Part shown: in pieces, positions 35,341 through 44,417 of the stretch
How positions within the stretch are numbered: the stretch's first letter is position 1
Layout: each line of letters starts with the position of its first letter
Assembly (NCBI GenBank): GCA_964639225.1
Contig: CAZXCK010000019.1
Span: 1 to 44,506, forward strand
Direction of reading: 5' to 3'
Source of the DNA: CAZXCK01 sp964639225
GTDB lineage: Bacteria > Chloroflexota > Anaerolineae > Aggregatilineales > Phototrophicaceae
Length of the DNA: 44,506 nt
Position numbers and translations under genes: made by a program
The notes under the pieces: model-generated
The model's input: only the letters and a program-made list of their open reading frames with translations
The model's database searches: none
What the model was told of the DNA's origin: nothing

Positions 35341-36261
35341 TCATATTCCGATCTGCAGGTAATTAAAGGTGGCTGATAAATTGTGTAAGGCAAGCGCCAT
35401 ATTGTTTAGCTCTCCATCAAGGGCAAGATATTCTGATGTAAACTGCCGGCAAGCAGCGCAGTCACAGATTAGCGAAGGGTCTCGGCCAATTTCTTTTAAG
35501 GCCACATAGGTTCCCTCGCCTGGCAGAAGGTATCGTTTTGAAATGGCCTGTCGGACATAATTACTGCTGTCTACTGAACTGACGCCATATTTAAAAAACT
35601 CCTTTACCAGCTTGGGGTTGCCGATGCCGAACAGGTGAAGCGGCCTTCCTTTTTCCATTTCACGAAATGTGGTGATTAGTTCGTGGATATCATCCGGAGT
35701 ATGCATCTTTGAAATCATTCCACCGAGGGCGAATCCATCAAAGGGCAACGGTAACAAGGCTTCACATATATTTGTCATAGAATCTCGATCCCATGCTTGC
35801 AGTGAGGCGAATAAGCGCAAGGCGGGATTCTGCTTGTTTTTCATGGCCCACTTGGCATTGGCAATGGTATGGTTTTGTCTTTCAATTGATTCTGGCAGAT
35901 TCATTTCTTTTGTTACGACAAAATCCAGTGTTGCGCCAATAACAGCATATTCTTCCTGCATTTTCAACACGCTTTCCGGGTCGATAAGGATGCCATCCTT
36001 GTTTTGAATGCCGTATTTGCCATTGTTTAAGGGGAAAATTACCCGGTCTGCAAATAGACTGGCATATCCGCCGGAATCAATAAAAAGACTCTCCTTTTTT
36101 TTATCGATATCCTGTGCATAAAAATAACTGACCATTGTGACAGGGGAAAATCGCTGTAAATACGGCCGGATTATCTCATCGATTGGAAATTTATAGCCAA
36201 ATGTTGTCACCGGATAAAACCCTGGATATATCGAATCCGAATTGCGTATTGCTGGGTCCAT
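35341..36261 (-). CDS. Second, short TGT-like transglycosylase
   Basis: This 306-residue protein has the TGT signatures: D62 in FIDSGGYASLF (the classic DSGG, unlike dpdA's DCGA), GFALGGM near 177, LHLFGIGNPKLVKEFFKYGV and the nucleophile D231 in SSVDSSNY. The zinc site is complete: C266, C268, C271 and H293. It lacks the DUF6884 domain of DpdA. The ATG at 36261 overlaps the helicase stop (TAATG) and has GGAAG upstream; a start at 36273 is possible. It probably acts on DNA too, given its helicase partner, but a tRNA role is not excluded. It may set a second modification or recognise a different target. Confidence 0.75.
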   Translation of the reverse strand: MDPAIRNSDSIYPGFYPVTTFGYKFPIDEIIRPYLQRFSPVTMVSYFYAQDIDKKKESLFIDSGGYASLFADRVIFPLNNGKYGIQNKDGILIDPESVLKMQEEYAVIGATLDFVVTKEMNLPESIERQNHTIANAKWAMKNKQNPALRLFASLQAWDRDSMTNICEALLPLPFDGFALGGMISKMHTPDDIHELITTFREMEKGRPLHLFGIGNPKLVKEFFKYGVSSVDSSNYVRQAISKRYLLPGEGTYVALKEIGRDPSLICDCAACRQFTSEYLALDGELNNMALALHNLSATFNYLQIGI

Positions 36262-38759
36262 TATCGCTTCCATCTTTTTGCGGCAATGCTTTGCTCAAGG
36301 AATTTTTTACCATGGTAATCAGTGAAGCGCTCTTCGTAACGATCGTATAATCCGGAATCCTGTATCCATAAATGCCCTATTGCGTAGCGGAGAGGGGGGT
36401 GCTCTTTATTCTGAAAAGCCTGCAATGCATGAATCAGGCCTTTCCCGTCACCATTTTCAAGCCTTGCCCGCATTACGTGCTTGCATAGGTTTCCCTTGGC
36501 GGCGTCTGCACAGTCACATTTATACTCTCGATTGCCCGGGGCAAGGTAAGTGATTTGAATCCTGTGAGGTTCAGTGCCGCCCTCAATTTGCATGCATTCA
36601 TCGGAGTGGTGGACGATTTTAAGATCAAGGGCCCGGCGTAGACGATATGGATCGATTTGTTTGGGCCATTTTTCAAGCACCTGATCGGGTGGTAATGATT
36701 GTTGGACTTCGGGCATAGGAGTGTAATTTTCTGCGTTTTGTTCATGAAGCATTATAAGCGCATCCGTTTGAAGGGTTTGGCAAATGGATGGTTTTAAACG
36801 GATGATGACTGCAATAGTACCGGGCGGTGTTTTTGCAAGCTTTTCCAAATCGGTGATACCGTTATGAAAGAGGGAAAAGGAGCGTTTGGAACCTATTTTT
36901 TTGACGCTTGCAAGTTGGCAGGCTTCCTGTGGCAATCCGTACCGGACCATTGTGATCAGTTGCTTTATCAGTTGCTCATGAATAGAAACAGGGCATTTTT
37001 TTTCCGTGTCTTTCCCATGCTCCAAAAACCATTGCTGCCGCCATCTGACAGCAAATACCCGCAGTGCAACAGCCAGCAACCAGTCGCAGTTTCGCTTGAG
37101 AAGTTGAATATCTATTGGGTAGCAGTCAAAGCGCGTTGCCAGGGAATCAATGGGTTCGCCGGTCGTATGGCACATCAGGATGAGCGCTGTTTTGATGCTC
37201 GATAATAAAGCCTTCGTTGAGTATTTAAGAGGGGATAATGAAACGGTCCTGTCCGTTATTGAATCAAGCAGTACGCTGGGGCAGTTCAGCATTGTATCGC
37301 CCATTTCATCGATGTGCTCAAAGCTAAAGGGGATCTTGGGACTTAATTCAGGGCAAAGGCAAAGGGCAATAAGGCAATCCAAAAAACTCGGGGTGTTTAT
37401 TTTCTGTTGAAACTGATCCATGATTTGAATTGTCGCAGGTGATACATCCATTTGAGTGGCAATTCGCCCAAGGGACGTTTCTGAAAGGTATTCATCATCT
37501 TCCCCGCTATGTTTGAGCAAATTTGCTGTAATCAGTTTGTCTACCAGGGGGGAAATGTCCGGGGATTTTGAAATGCAGTTATTGAAGGTCCGGGAAACAA
37601 AATTTTCCTTGATGTGTGCAACCGAAATTGACAAGCGTGTAGCAACTTCTGTGATGATTTCCTTTTGAAAGGCTGCGTGATTGGAAAAGCCCGATTCAAT
37701 GGGTTCCGGGGTGCCATTTTGGTAAAGGTCGGCATTTTTATGCCAAACTGGAAGAAAAATGACGGATTCACCTGTATCATCGTAACCGTGGCGCCCTGCG
37801 CGTCCGGCGAATTGAAGATAACGCCTGCCGGATAATGGACCGAATCGGGAACCGTCAAAAAGATAGCTGTCATAGATGATCACTTTACGGGCTGGATAGT
37901 TTACACCCATTTCAAGAGAAGAAGTTGCAATCAGTACATCAATTTCTTGTGTCTGCATCTCGGTGCTTCGAATGTGCCGATGTTTGAAATCAAGGCCGGC
38001 ATGATAAAAAGCAGCTCGAAAACCGCATTCATTTAATTGCAAGGACAGCCGCTCACAGCGGCGGCGGGAATTGACAAAAACGAGCACCTGGCCGCCCATG
38101 CGTATTGTTTTATTGATCTCGGCTTGAAGCAATTCAATCTTTTGGTCCACTTTTTTAAAGCGGACCACTTTGTGGGTCAGCGGCACCGGGCGCCAGGTTG
38201 TAACAAACTCCCTTGCGTGTAACCAGACTGCAAGCTCCCCGGCATTGGGAATAGTTGCTGACAATCCAATAAAGCGCACAAATGGATTGATCCGCTGCAT
38301 GCGGCCGATTAAGCTTTCAATTCCAGTCCCTCGGTGGGAATCATCCATAAAATGGAATTCATCAATCACAACGACATCAATCTGCGCAAGCCAGAAAAGA
38401 TTTTTTTTCCAACTATGGAGGTAAGAAGACAGTTTTTCCGGGGTCATCAGCAAAATGGGTTCTTCTTTTGGTGTTTTCCGGTTTGAAATTCTTGTTGTTT
38501 CTCCGGTGTAGAGCCCAATTTTATAATCGATATAACGCTTGCACCAATCAGCGGCTTTCTCCTCAACAATTGCTTTCAAGGGGGCCAGGTAAACACCTCG
38601 CCGGCCGGCAGCCGCGGCTTTTATCAGCGCCCACTCGCCCATCCGGGTTTTGCCTGCACCAGTCGGGGCAGAGATCACCCAGTTTTCGTTTGAGTCGAGG
38701 TAGCCGGCATCAATAAGCTGTTGCTGCGATTTTAATAATGGAATTTCAGTATTTTTCAT
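36261..38759 (-). CDS. Ski2/Hel308-type DExH helicase with SWIM zinc finger
   Basis: This 832-residue protein has Walker A SAPTGAGKT near 30, DEFHFMDDSHRG near 135, SATIPNAGELA, and C-domain motifs HAGL, ATSSLEMGVNYPA and QFAGRAGRHG. A SWIM zinc finger (C748, C750, C759, H761) lies near the C-terminus. SWIM domains usually bind DNA or protein partners. It is the first gene of the operon with the second TGT and RadC, so it may open DNA for the transglycosylase. Its start lies 15 bp from the palindrome at 38774-38797. Confidence 0.88.
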   Translation of the reverse strand: MKNTEIPLLKSQQQLIDAGYLDSNENWVISAPTGAGKTRMGEWALIKAAAAGRRGVYLAPLKAIVEEKAADWCKRYIDYKIGLYTGETTRISNRKTPKEEPILLMTPEKLSSYLHSWKKNLFWLAQIDVVVIDEFHFMDDSHRGTGIESLIGRMQRINPFVRFIGLSATIPNAGELAVWLHAREFVTTWRPVPLTHKVVRFKKVDQKIELLQAEINKTIRMGGQVLVFVNSRRRCERLSLQLNECGFRAAFYHAGLDFKHRHIRSTEMQTQEIDVLIATSSLEMGVNYPARKVIIYDSYLFDGSRFGPLSGRRYLQFAGRAGRHGYDDTGESVIFLPVWHKNADLYQNGTPEPIESGFSNHAAFQKEIITEVATRLSISVAHIKENFVSRTFNNCISKSPDISPLVDKLITANLLKHSGEDDEYLSETSLGRIATQMDVSPATIQIMDQFQQKINTPSFLDCLIALCLCPELSPKIPFSFEHIDEMGDTMLNCPSVLLDSITDRTVSLSPLKYSTKALLSSIKTALILMCHTTGEPIDSLATRFDCYPIDIQLLKRNCDWLLAVALRVFAVRWRQQWFLEHGKDTEKKCPVSIHEQLIKQLITMVRYGLPQEACQLASVKKIGSKRSFSLFHNGITDLEKLAKTPPGTIAVIIRLKPSICQTLQTDALIMLHEQNAENYTPMPEVQQSLPPDQVLEKWPKQIDPYRLRRALDLKIVHHSDECMQIEGGTEPHRIQITYLAPGNREYKCDCADAAKGNLCKHVMRARLENGDGKGLIHALQAFQNKEHPPLRYAIGHLWIQDSGLYDRYEERFTDYHGKKFLEQSIAAKRWKR

Positions 38760-38773
38760 TTCATTATCTCCAT

Positions 38774-38797
38774 TTATGTGTTACATATTACACATAA
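38774..38797. promoter_or_regulatory. Palindromic operator between divergent operons
   Basis: TTATGTGT (38774-38781) and ACACATAA (38790-38797) form a perfect 8+8 inverted repeat with an 8-nt spacer in the 98-bp divergent region. A second, weaker pair, TTAACC and GGTTAA, lies further right (about 38818-38840). It is the natural operator for the XRE regulator encoded alongside, and could switch both operons. Confidence 0.6.
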
Positions 38798-38857
38798 ACA
38801 GGGAAATCAACCAATGAATTAACCAACCAATTAACGGTTAAACCAACTAGGCAGCCA

Positions 38858-39250
38858 TTGAATGAACAAATAAAACAATTCGGGTCTTTTCTGCCAAATA
38901 TCGGCGAACAAGTACGCCAATGGCGTGTGGCACGATATATGACGCAGGCTGAGTTGGAGCAGAAGGCCAGTTTGGGCCACAATGCAGTCAGTCGCATCGA
39001 ATGCGAAGCCGTATCCCCCCGCATTGAGACCATTGAACGCCTTGCCAATGCAATGGATTTATCCACAGAGCAACTGCAGTTTCAAAGGCCTGTCAATCAA
39101 GTTCAGGAAAAAGTCACTTCTTTTGGTGGCGGTGATTCTATTGATGCGTTGATAAATGCCTTGGAAGAGGTTCCGGAGCCGAAAAGAAGCAAATTGCTAA
39201 AAGCTTTTTTGGATCTGGTTAAAATCGCCGTTGAGGAAGAGGATGCATAA
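38858..39250 (+). CDS. XRE-family regulator
   Basis: This 130-residue protein has its helix-turn-helix in TQAELEQKASLGHNAVSRIE (about 28-48), followed by SPRIETIERLANAMDLS. The C-terminal part (after 70) is short and acidic. The start is uncertain: the frame opens with TTG at 38858 without a good ribosome site. It overlaps the start of the helicase gene that follows and diverges from the SWIM-helicase operon, so it probably represses both through the palindrome upstream. Confidence 0.8.
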   Translation: MNEQIKQFGSFLPNIGEQVRQWRVARYMTQAELEQKASLGHNAVSRIECEAVSPRIETIERLANAMDLSTEQLQFQRPVNQVQEKVTSFGGGDSIDALINALEEVPEPKRSKLLKAFLDLVKIAVEEEDA

Positions 39251-41513
39251 AACCATATACCAAGATAAGGTGGGCTGCGATACCCGTAAAACAGGCCCTT
39301 TTTTGAAGGATTGTCCTGATTTGCCGGAATTATTGAAATTGGCGCTGCTGGACCGATTGGGAAACATCTGCCGGTTGACCCCCATTCAAACCCAGGCCCT
39401 GAATGCCGGTATTTGTCATGGCAATAACCATTTCCTTGTTTCTGCGCCGACAAATAGCGGTAAAACGCTGGTCGGTTTGTTTCGCATCTTTGCGGACATA
39501 TTGAATAAGCGAGGAAGATGCGTTTATGTGGCTCCGCTAAAGGCGTTGGCAGAGGAGAAACGTATCGAGCTTGAAGACCTTTGTGAAAAAATTGAAAGTT
39601 TTGGTGGCCCAAAAATCAAGCTGTCTATCACAACAGGTGATTATCAAATAACAAACGACTTTTTGGGTTCTCCGCCGCCTGAAAATGGTGAGTTGATCAT
39701 ATGCACTCCCGAACGCTTGGAAATATTGCTCCGTTCCAATGAGAATATTTATTGGGCCCGCGCTGTGAGCACTTTTATCGTCGATGAATTCCATTTGCTG
39801 GGCGAACCTCGTCGCGGGGCTACAATGGAAATCCTTTTGACAAGGATATTGGTTTCGTGCCCATGGTCACGTATTGTGGCCCTGTCAGCGAGCATGGGCG
39901 GAATGGAAGCAATAAAAAAATGGCTGCACAAGGGTGGCACACAGGTACAACTGCTTGAGGATAATTGGCGTTACCCGGTTTTAAAGCGGGAAGTCATTGA
40001 GTCTGAGGAAAAAGGGGGTTTTATAAGTGGTGCCGTGCAAGATGTTTTGAATAACAATGAACGATCACTTCTTGTATTTGTGGGCAAAAGAAACGATGCC
40101 GACAATTTGGCCAAGGCTTTACGAAAAGAATTTAAATCTCACCAGGAAACCATTACCAGCCTGCACGCCGGATTAACATTGAAGGAAAGGCACAAACGTT
40201 TAATTGGCCTAAGAGAACTCAATAACCGCGTTGTTGTTACAACAACTGCTTTAAAAATGGGGGTCGATGCACCAGTTACCGATGTAATAATACGGGACAC
40301 ATTATTATGGGGCCAGAACGGATCAGGCCAACTGTCTTATGCAGACATGCTGCAAATGATGGGGCGAGCGGGTCGAAGAGATATAGTAGGGAAAGCGGCT
40401 GTATTATGCGAGAACAACAAAGCTGACGCAATTGCCCAGTTGTTTCGAAGAGGGGTTATTGAAAACATTGAACCGCAATTGATCAAGGCTGAAAAAACCA
40501 AGGATCAAAACAACCCGGTTTTGTCAATCCTGCTGGCAGAAATCGTAATGAAAGGAAAAACAACAACGGATCATTTGGATCAATACCTTAACCATACTTT
40601 TTCATGTGTTCGATATGAAACGCTTCAATCCAGGCTGCACGTAAATGAATTGGTCCGCCTCAAACTTGTTTACCAGGAAGAAGATATCCCTGGAGTGTAT
40701 TTGCCAAGCAAGTTGGGAAAAACAATAGCCTTAACCGGCATGTCGCCTGAATCCGGGGCTTTGGTTGCAGGCTTTTTTAGAGCCCTGATTAAGCTGGATG
40801 AGAAGTTTGAAGAAACAAAAGGAAGGCGGTTTAATTACTTAAAGCGCTTGAATGATTTGGACTTGATATTTTTATGCTGCGCCTGTTTTGAGTGCAGAAA
40901 TGCACTGGTGAAACAACCTTCTAAAAAAGCGATCACAGATATTCAGGAATTTATTGAGACATTGCCTCCCGAAGAAAAACCGATTGTAAACCTCTGGCAT
41001 CATGAAGATTCCCCGGATTATCCAACCCATCGTTTGCTGACAAGCCTTCGGATGCCATTTGATAACAAAAAAAGAGGGCAGGCAGAAAAAACCTTTTATA
41101 AACTAATGCAAAGCGCGGTGCTCTTATATCAGCATGCAAAAGGGGTGCACTTAGCGGATCTCGCAACAAAATTTAAAACATCACTGGGGGGATTGGAAAA
41201 TAACCTGAAATTTAATGTGCTCTGGATATTGCACTGTGTTTCTCAGATATGCAATCCGAAACGATGCTATAAACTGAATTATTTGATGATGCGATCTATT
41301 AAATTAATTGAATGTATCGCAATTGGTTCTGAATTGGGTGAATTGTTGACGGTTAAAGGGGTAGGCAGACGCACGGTGGAAAAAGTGATCGAAAATGATA
41401 TTAAAACAATGAAAGAAATCAGAAATTTATCGTGCCAGGATTTAATGGCAATGGATATTGGCCGGAAGCAAAGCGAACTGATTTATCAAAAAACACATAA
41501 AGCATTTCGCTGA
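39243..41513 (+). CDS. Ski2/Hel308-type helicase with C-terminal helix-hairpin-helix
   Basis: This 756-residue protein has TPIQTQAL, Walker A SAPTNSGKT, VYVAPLKALAEEK, DEFHLLGEPRRG, SASMGGMEAI, TTALKMGVDAP and QMMGRAGRRD. Near the C-terminus, LLTVKGVGRRTVEKVIEND and the following segment form a helix-hairpin-helix. It resembles Hel308 (repair helicase of stalled forks). ATG 39243 overlaps the regulator's stop by 8 nt, with GAGGAAGAGG directly before it. It is a second helicase of the same type as the SWIM protein but without the zinc finger. Confidence 0.85.
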   Translation: MHKTIYQDKVGCDTRKTGPFLKDCPDLPELLKLALLDRLGNICRLTPIQTQALNAGICHGNNHFLVSAPTNSGKTLVGLFRIFADILNKRGRCVYVAPLKALAEEKRIELEDLCEKIESFGGPKIKLSITTGDYQITNDFLGSPPPENGELIICTPERLEILLRSNENIYWARAVSTFIVDEFHLLGEPRRGATMEILLTRILVSCPWSRIVALSASMGGMEAIKKWLHKGGTQVQLLEDNWRYPVLKREVIESEEKGGFISGAVQDVLNNNERSLLVFVGKRNDADNLAKALRKEFKSHQETITSLHAGLTLKERHKRLIGLRELNNRVVVTTTALKMGVDAPVTDVIIRDTLLWGQNGSGQLSYADMLQMMGRAGRRDIVGKAAVLCENNKADAIAQLFRRGVIENIEPQLIKAEKTKDQNNPVLSILLAEIVMKGKTTTDHLDQYLNHTFSCVRYETLQSRLHVNELVRLKLVYQEEDIPGVYLPSKLGKTIALTGMSPESGALVAGFFRALIKLDEKFEETKGRRFNYLKRLNDLDLIFLCCACFECRNALVKQPSKKAITDIQEFIETLPPEEKPIVNLWHHEDSPDYPTHRLLTSLRMPFDNKKRGQAEKTFYKLMQSAVLLYQHAKGVHLADLATKFKTSLGGLENNLKFNVLWILHCVSQICNPKRCYKLNYLMMRSIKLIECIAIGSELGELLTVKGVGRRTVEKVIENDIKTMKEIRNLSCQDLMAMDIGRKQSELIYQKTHKAFR

Positions 41514-41559
41514 TAAAGTATTTGCAGAAATTTTTTCGAGGCAGATTTAATTTAATTAG

Positions 41560-41937
41560 TGCACGAACGATATGTATGTATTGGCGGGATCGAGACCTTG
41601 TTGTCCTGCAACGAGTCCCATAGCCCGGCAAAGGTAAATGGTTTCCCACCAGGCAATGTAATGAACACAGACTGCTTCTGACCCTTGGCCCCATACCACT
41701 CGTAAAACCCATCGGATGGGATCAGGCACCTTCTTTTTTTGAAGGCTTCCTGGAAAGCAGTTTGCTGGATACGGTTTCCTGGCGGGCATTGATCATCTTG
41801 TACCCGGTTTTTATATCCTGTTCGGCCAGGTCCAGATCGATTTTATAAAGAAGGGAAAATAACGGTTGGTAATTGAGGATTTCCAGTGGTATCATGGCTC
41901 CAGCCTTTTTAAGGTAATTGGCAGGAGCCCCCTGCAC
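41560..41937 (-). pseudogene. Broken SRAP (YedK/HMCES-type) gene
   Basis: The segment YKMINARQETVSSK in one frame is followed in the next by TAFQEAFKKRRCLIPSDGF, then YEWYGAKGQKQSVFITLPGG and KPFTFAGLWDSLQ. These are the SRAP signatures NARxETV and CLIPxxGFYEW, split by a one-base deletion near 41765. The N-terminal part with the MCGR start, including the catalytic Cys, is missing. SRAP proteins protect abasic sites in single-stranded DNA. The fragment is a remnant between the helicase at 39243 and the helicase fragment at 42032. Confidence 0.6.
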
Positions 41938-42031
41938 GGACTGGCCAAGGAACGCGAGGGGGCTCCATCATCTCTCCCTCGCCGTTCTTGTCCATTTTAG
42001 ATCATTTTTCCATCATTTTTTTTGGCTCTGC

Positions 42032-42454
42032 TCACTGATCATAGGCCAGAGCGTTCATTGGATAAACAAGGACTGCCTTGATCCCTGGTTGGCTGATTTG
42101 CTTGCGGCAATACTCTAAAATGGGGTAGGTAAAACATTCGGTTTTTCCGGATCCCGTGCCGGTGGCAATAATGGTGGGCTCCGGGTTGGGTGCAGAAAGG
42201 CGTTTAAAGGCCTTTTCCTGGTGCCGGTATGGCGTAATGGTTAATGGGACCTCAGGGAAAAAGTGCCGGGCCGATTCTTCGCTTTGGCGAAATGGGAGAT
42301 TGATGGATACATAAGGCCCTTTAAATACCGTGCCGGGCGCCTCTAAAAACTGTTCCAGCATGCCGTGAAAAAACGGCGTGGTGATATGAAATGTGGTTGA
42401 TAGAAAATCTTTGATGCCTTTTTCGATTTGTTTGGAAAGGACAGATGGAATCAT
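42032..42454 (-). pseudogene. N-terminal fragment of a DEAD/DEAH helicase
   Basis: This 140-residue fragment starts MIPSVLSKQIEKGIKDFL, contains TPYRHQEKAF, Walker A ATGTGSGKTECF, and ends YPMNALAYDQ, motif Ia, at a stop. Large helicases with this start, often with a DUF1998 end and found in defence islands, are several times longer, so 3' truncation is likely. It begins 12 bp after the AbiEii stop, on the same strand, as if once part of that operon. Just past the stop lies the SRAP remnant, so a deletion or rearrangement joined them. Confidence 0.7.
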
Positions 42455-42466
42455 AGAAAAATCGCT

Positions 42467-43324
42467 TCATTCCCAGGGCAAACTTTCATAAAAAGATTGA
42501 ACGTGATTATATGCCGTATCAAATTCAGGCAGATCACCGATTATTTCAGATTTTAAATTATGATATTCATGCTTGGAGCGCCTTATTATTTCCGGGTCCC
42601 GCATTGAAAGCCGATCCGCCGTAATTTCACGAGCAGCCGCTTTTTTAATGAGGCTGTCTAAAATTTTATGTTTATCGGCCCTTGAGGGCGGATTGCCATG
42701 CGTAAAAAGGTAATATAGATCAAAAATGTCCTGGCGCCGTGAGCGGTTCCTTTGATGTTGCTGAAGAATGGCCCGGTACTTTTCGGCGATCAAATCGATA
42801 TAGCTATAGGCCAGAAGTTTTCCACCGTTTTTGAGTACAAGATCCTCCAAGTTATATGTGGCTTCATTAAAGCTATAATCGATTTCAACCACATCTAAAC
42901 TTTTTTTGCTCAAGAGCCGTTTTTGGTTTTTTTGATCGCCCTTGTAAGCATAACCGATTCTTATTTTAAGGGTTGGAAAAGATCTGTCTTTTCCTGGGGG
43001 TTTATATTCATGAGATTGAACCCTACAGGCGAGGCCGTAATCAAGGGTTTCAGTTGCAGTGACCAGGCATTCGTCCAAATCTGAAAAAAATTTAATCTCA
43101 TCAAATTCTTTACGTGTGATGCTTGTTGAAAAATCGATGTCCGTTGTATACCGGATGCAGTTGTAACGGATGGCAAGCAGAATCGCCCCCTTCATTATCA
43201 TTTGGGCAGCGATATTCTGGCTATGGCCAATGGCAAATAATATCGTGTGGACCGCTTCTCGGAATTTACGCTCGGTAGGATTTTCTTCCTGCTCAACCCA
43301 TGTTGAGAGATCGCATTCATACAT
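42467..43324 (-). CDS. abiEii: AbiEii-like nucleotidyltransferase toxin
   Basis: This is a type IV toxin-antitoxin toxin of 285 residues. It has the DNA polymerase beta-like nucleotidyltransferase core: MKGAILLAIRY near 43 and TTDIDFS near 58 (the DxD metal site), plus a Lys motif region near YIDLIAEKYRAI. The ATG at 43324 is 1 nt after the AbiEi stop; a TTG at 43333 is a less likely start. AbiE toxins stop phage infection by modifying tRNA or similar targets in characterised members. Its antitoxin is upstream. Confidence 0.85.
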   Translation of the reverse strand: MYECDLSTWVEQEENPTERKFREAVHTILFAIGHSQNIAAQMIMKGAILLAIRYNCIRYTTDIDFSTSITRKEFDEIKFFSDLDECLVTATETLDYGLACRVQSHEYKPPGKDRSFPTLKIRIGYAYKGDQKNQKRLLSKKSLDVVEIDYSFNEATYNLEDLVLKNGGKLLAYSYIDLIAEKYRAILQQHQRNRSRRQDIFDLYYLFTHGNPPSRADKHKILDSLIKKAAAREITADRLSMRDPEIIRRSKHEYHNLKSEIIGDLPEFDTAYNHVQSFYESLPWE

Positions 43325-43325
43325 A

Positions 43326-44258
43326 TTAATCAATTTCTATATTAATGGACAGACACCATTTCTCGGAATAGTTGGGGCTGTATTCTTCTGTTGGATCGAG
43401 TTTCCTTGACCCGCCCCTGGCAACGTGCTTTTTTTGCCATTCATTGATATTCTTATGTTTAAGGCTGCAAAGTTCTTGCAATATATAGCCGGCCCGCACT
43501 TTATCGATGGGCTTGCCGTGTTGTTCGAGTTCATCAATAATCAAATTCAAGTAAGGTGCTGAATGTTCCTTGAACACATCAATAACATGATATATGCCGC
43601 CGCACAAATCAGGCCTTTTTAGCATATCCAAAAAGGTGCGGCCAATGGTGGAGACCCTGAGATTCTTGCCTTTTATTGATTTATATGCGCCCAAATGAAT
43701 GCTGGAGTAATACTGTACTGATTTTTTCCGGATTTTATCAATCTGGATCCTTGTCAACAAAGGTAAATTTTTTTCCTTATAAAGGCCTAAATTCTCTTTG
43801 AGATCTTTATTCATTTTGTCATTGGCAAATTTTCGCCAATCCTTTTGTGCGGGTGATGAGAGAACGATTATTTTCGGCATCCGATCAGTCAAGCCGTGAA
43901 AGTCCATTGCGCTGAGGTGGGAGATAAAAGAGAAGGGGTCAATAGAGCAGGCAGCTTCTTCCTCTGTATAAATATTTTTTCCGATGATGCTAAATACCTT
44001 GTCAAAATCCTGAAATTGTTGGAGTACACCGGATTCAAGAAGCTCATCTATTTTGTTGTCAAAGATTGTGACATTAATTCCGTTTTTGGGTAAATTAATG
44101 GATTGTCCCTCGTATTTTCCAGAAAGGCTAAGATTAAAGAAGATTACGCCCAGTTGGTATTTAGTGATGACCGGCTGGTTTAATTCACCAATGGAAAGGG
44201 TTATGGCTTTGGTTATGGAAAGGGATCTTTTCAAGAGAAATATGCTTTCATATTGCAT
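43326..44258 (-). CDS. abiEi: AbiEi-like antitoxin / transcriptional repressor
   Basis: This 310-residue protein has the conserved AbiEi-type block STIGRTFLDMLKRPDLCGGI near 207, and a wing-helix-like N-terminal part. AbiEi proteins neutralise the toxin and bind inverted repeats in their own promoter to repress it. Two such repeats lie upstream (44256-44302 and 44371-44417). Its stop is 1 nt from the AbiEii start. The start at 44258 lies at the edge of the first palindrome, so the 5' leader is very short. Confidence 0.8.
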   Translation of the reverse strand: MQYESIFLLKRSLSITKAITLSIGELNQPVITKYQLGVIFFNLSLSGKYEGQSINLPKNGINVTIFDNKIDELLESGVLQQFQDFDKVFSIIGKNIYTEEEAACSIDPFSFISHLSAMDFHGLTDRMPKIIVLSSPAQKDWRKFANDKMNKDLKENLGLYKEKNLPLLTRIQIDKIRKKSVQYYSSIHLGAYKSIKGKNLRVSTIGRTFLDMLKRPDLCGGIYHVIDVFKEHSAPYLNLIIDELEQHGKPIDKVRAGYILQELCSLKHKNINEWQKKHVARGGSRKLDPTEEYSPNYSEKWCLSINIEID

Positions 44259-44302
44259 ACATAGTATATATACGTCCTAAGGACGTATATATACTATGTA
44301 TG
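44256..44302. promoter_or_regulatory. Perfect 47-bp palindrome with abiE promoter P1
   Basis: Two 23-bp arms (44256-44278 and 44280-44302) are perfect complements around a single A. The core is GTCCTAAGGAC. Read on the minus strand, TTGACA (44314-44309), a 17-nt spacer and TATATA (44291-44286) form a good promoter whose -10 sits in the right arm. Transcription would start near the palindrome centre, about 20 nt before the abiEi ATG. It overlaps the start codon. Confidence 0.85.
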
Positions 44303-44370
44303 AACTTTTGTCAATAATTTTTTGCATCTGTTTTTTCTTTTTATTAAATTTCATTGGAGTTTTAATTTTG

Positions 44371-44417
44371 CCTCACGGTTAGTTATATGTCCTTAGGACA
44401 TATAACTAACCGTGAGG
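44371..44417. promoter_or_regulatory. Perfect 47-bp palindrome with abiE promoter P2
   Basis: It has the same design as the first palindrome: 23-bp arms (44371-44393 and 44395-44417) around a single T, core GTCCTTAGGAC, but different outer sequence. On the minus strand TTGACA starts just outside the arm (about 44427) and TATATG lies 17 nt further on inside it. A transcript from here would read through the first palindrome and fold it into a hairpin. The rest of 44259-44506 has no clear gene. Confidence 0.8.
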
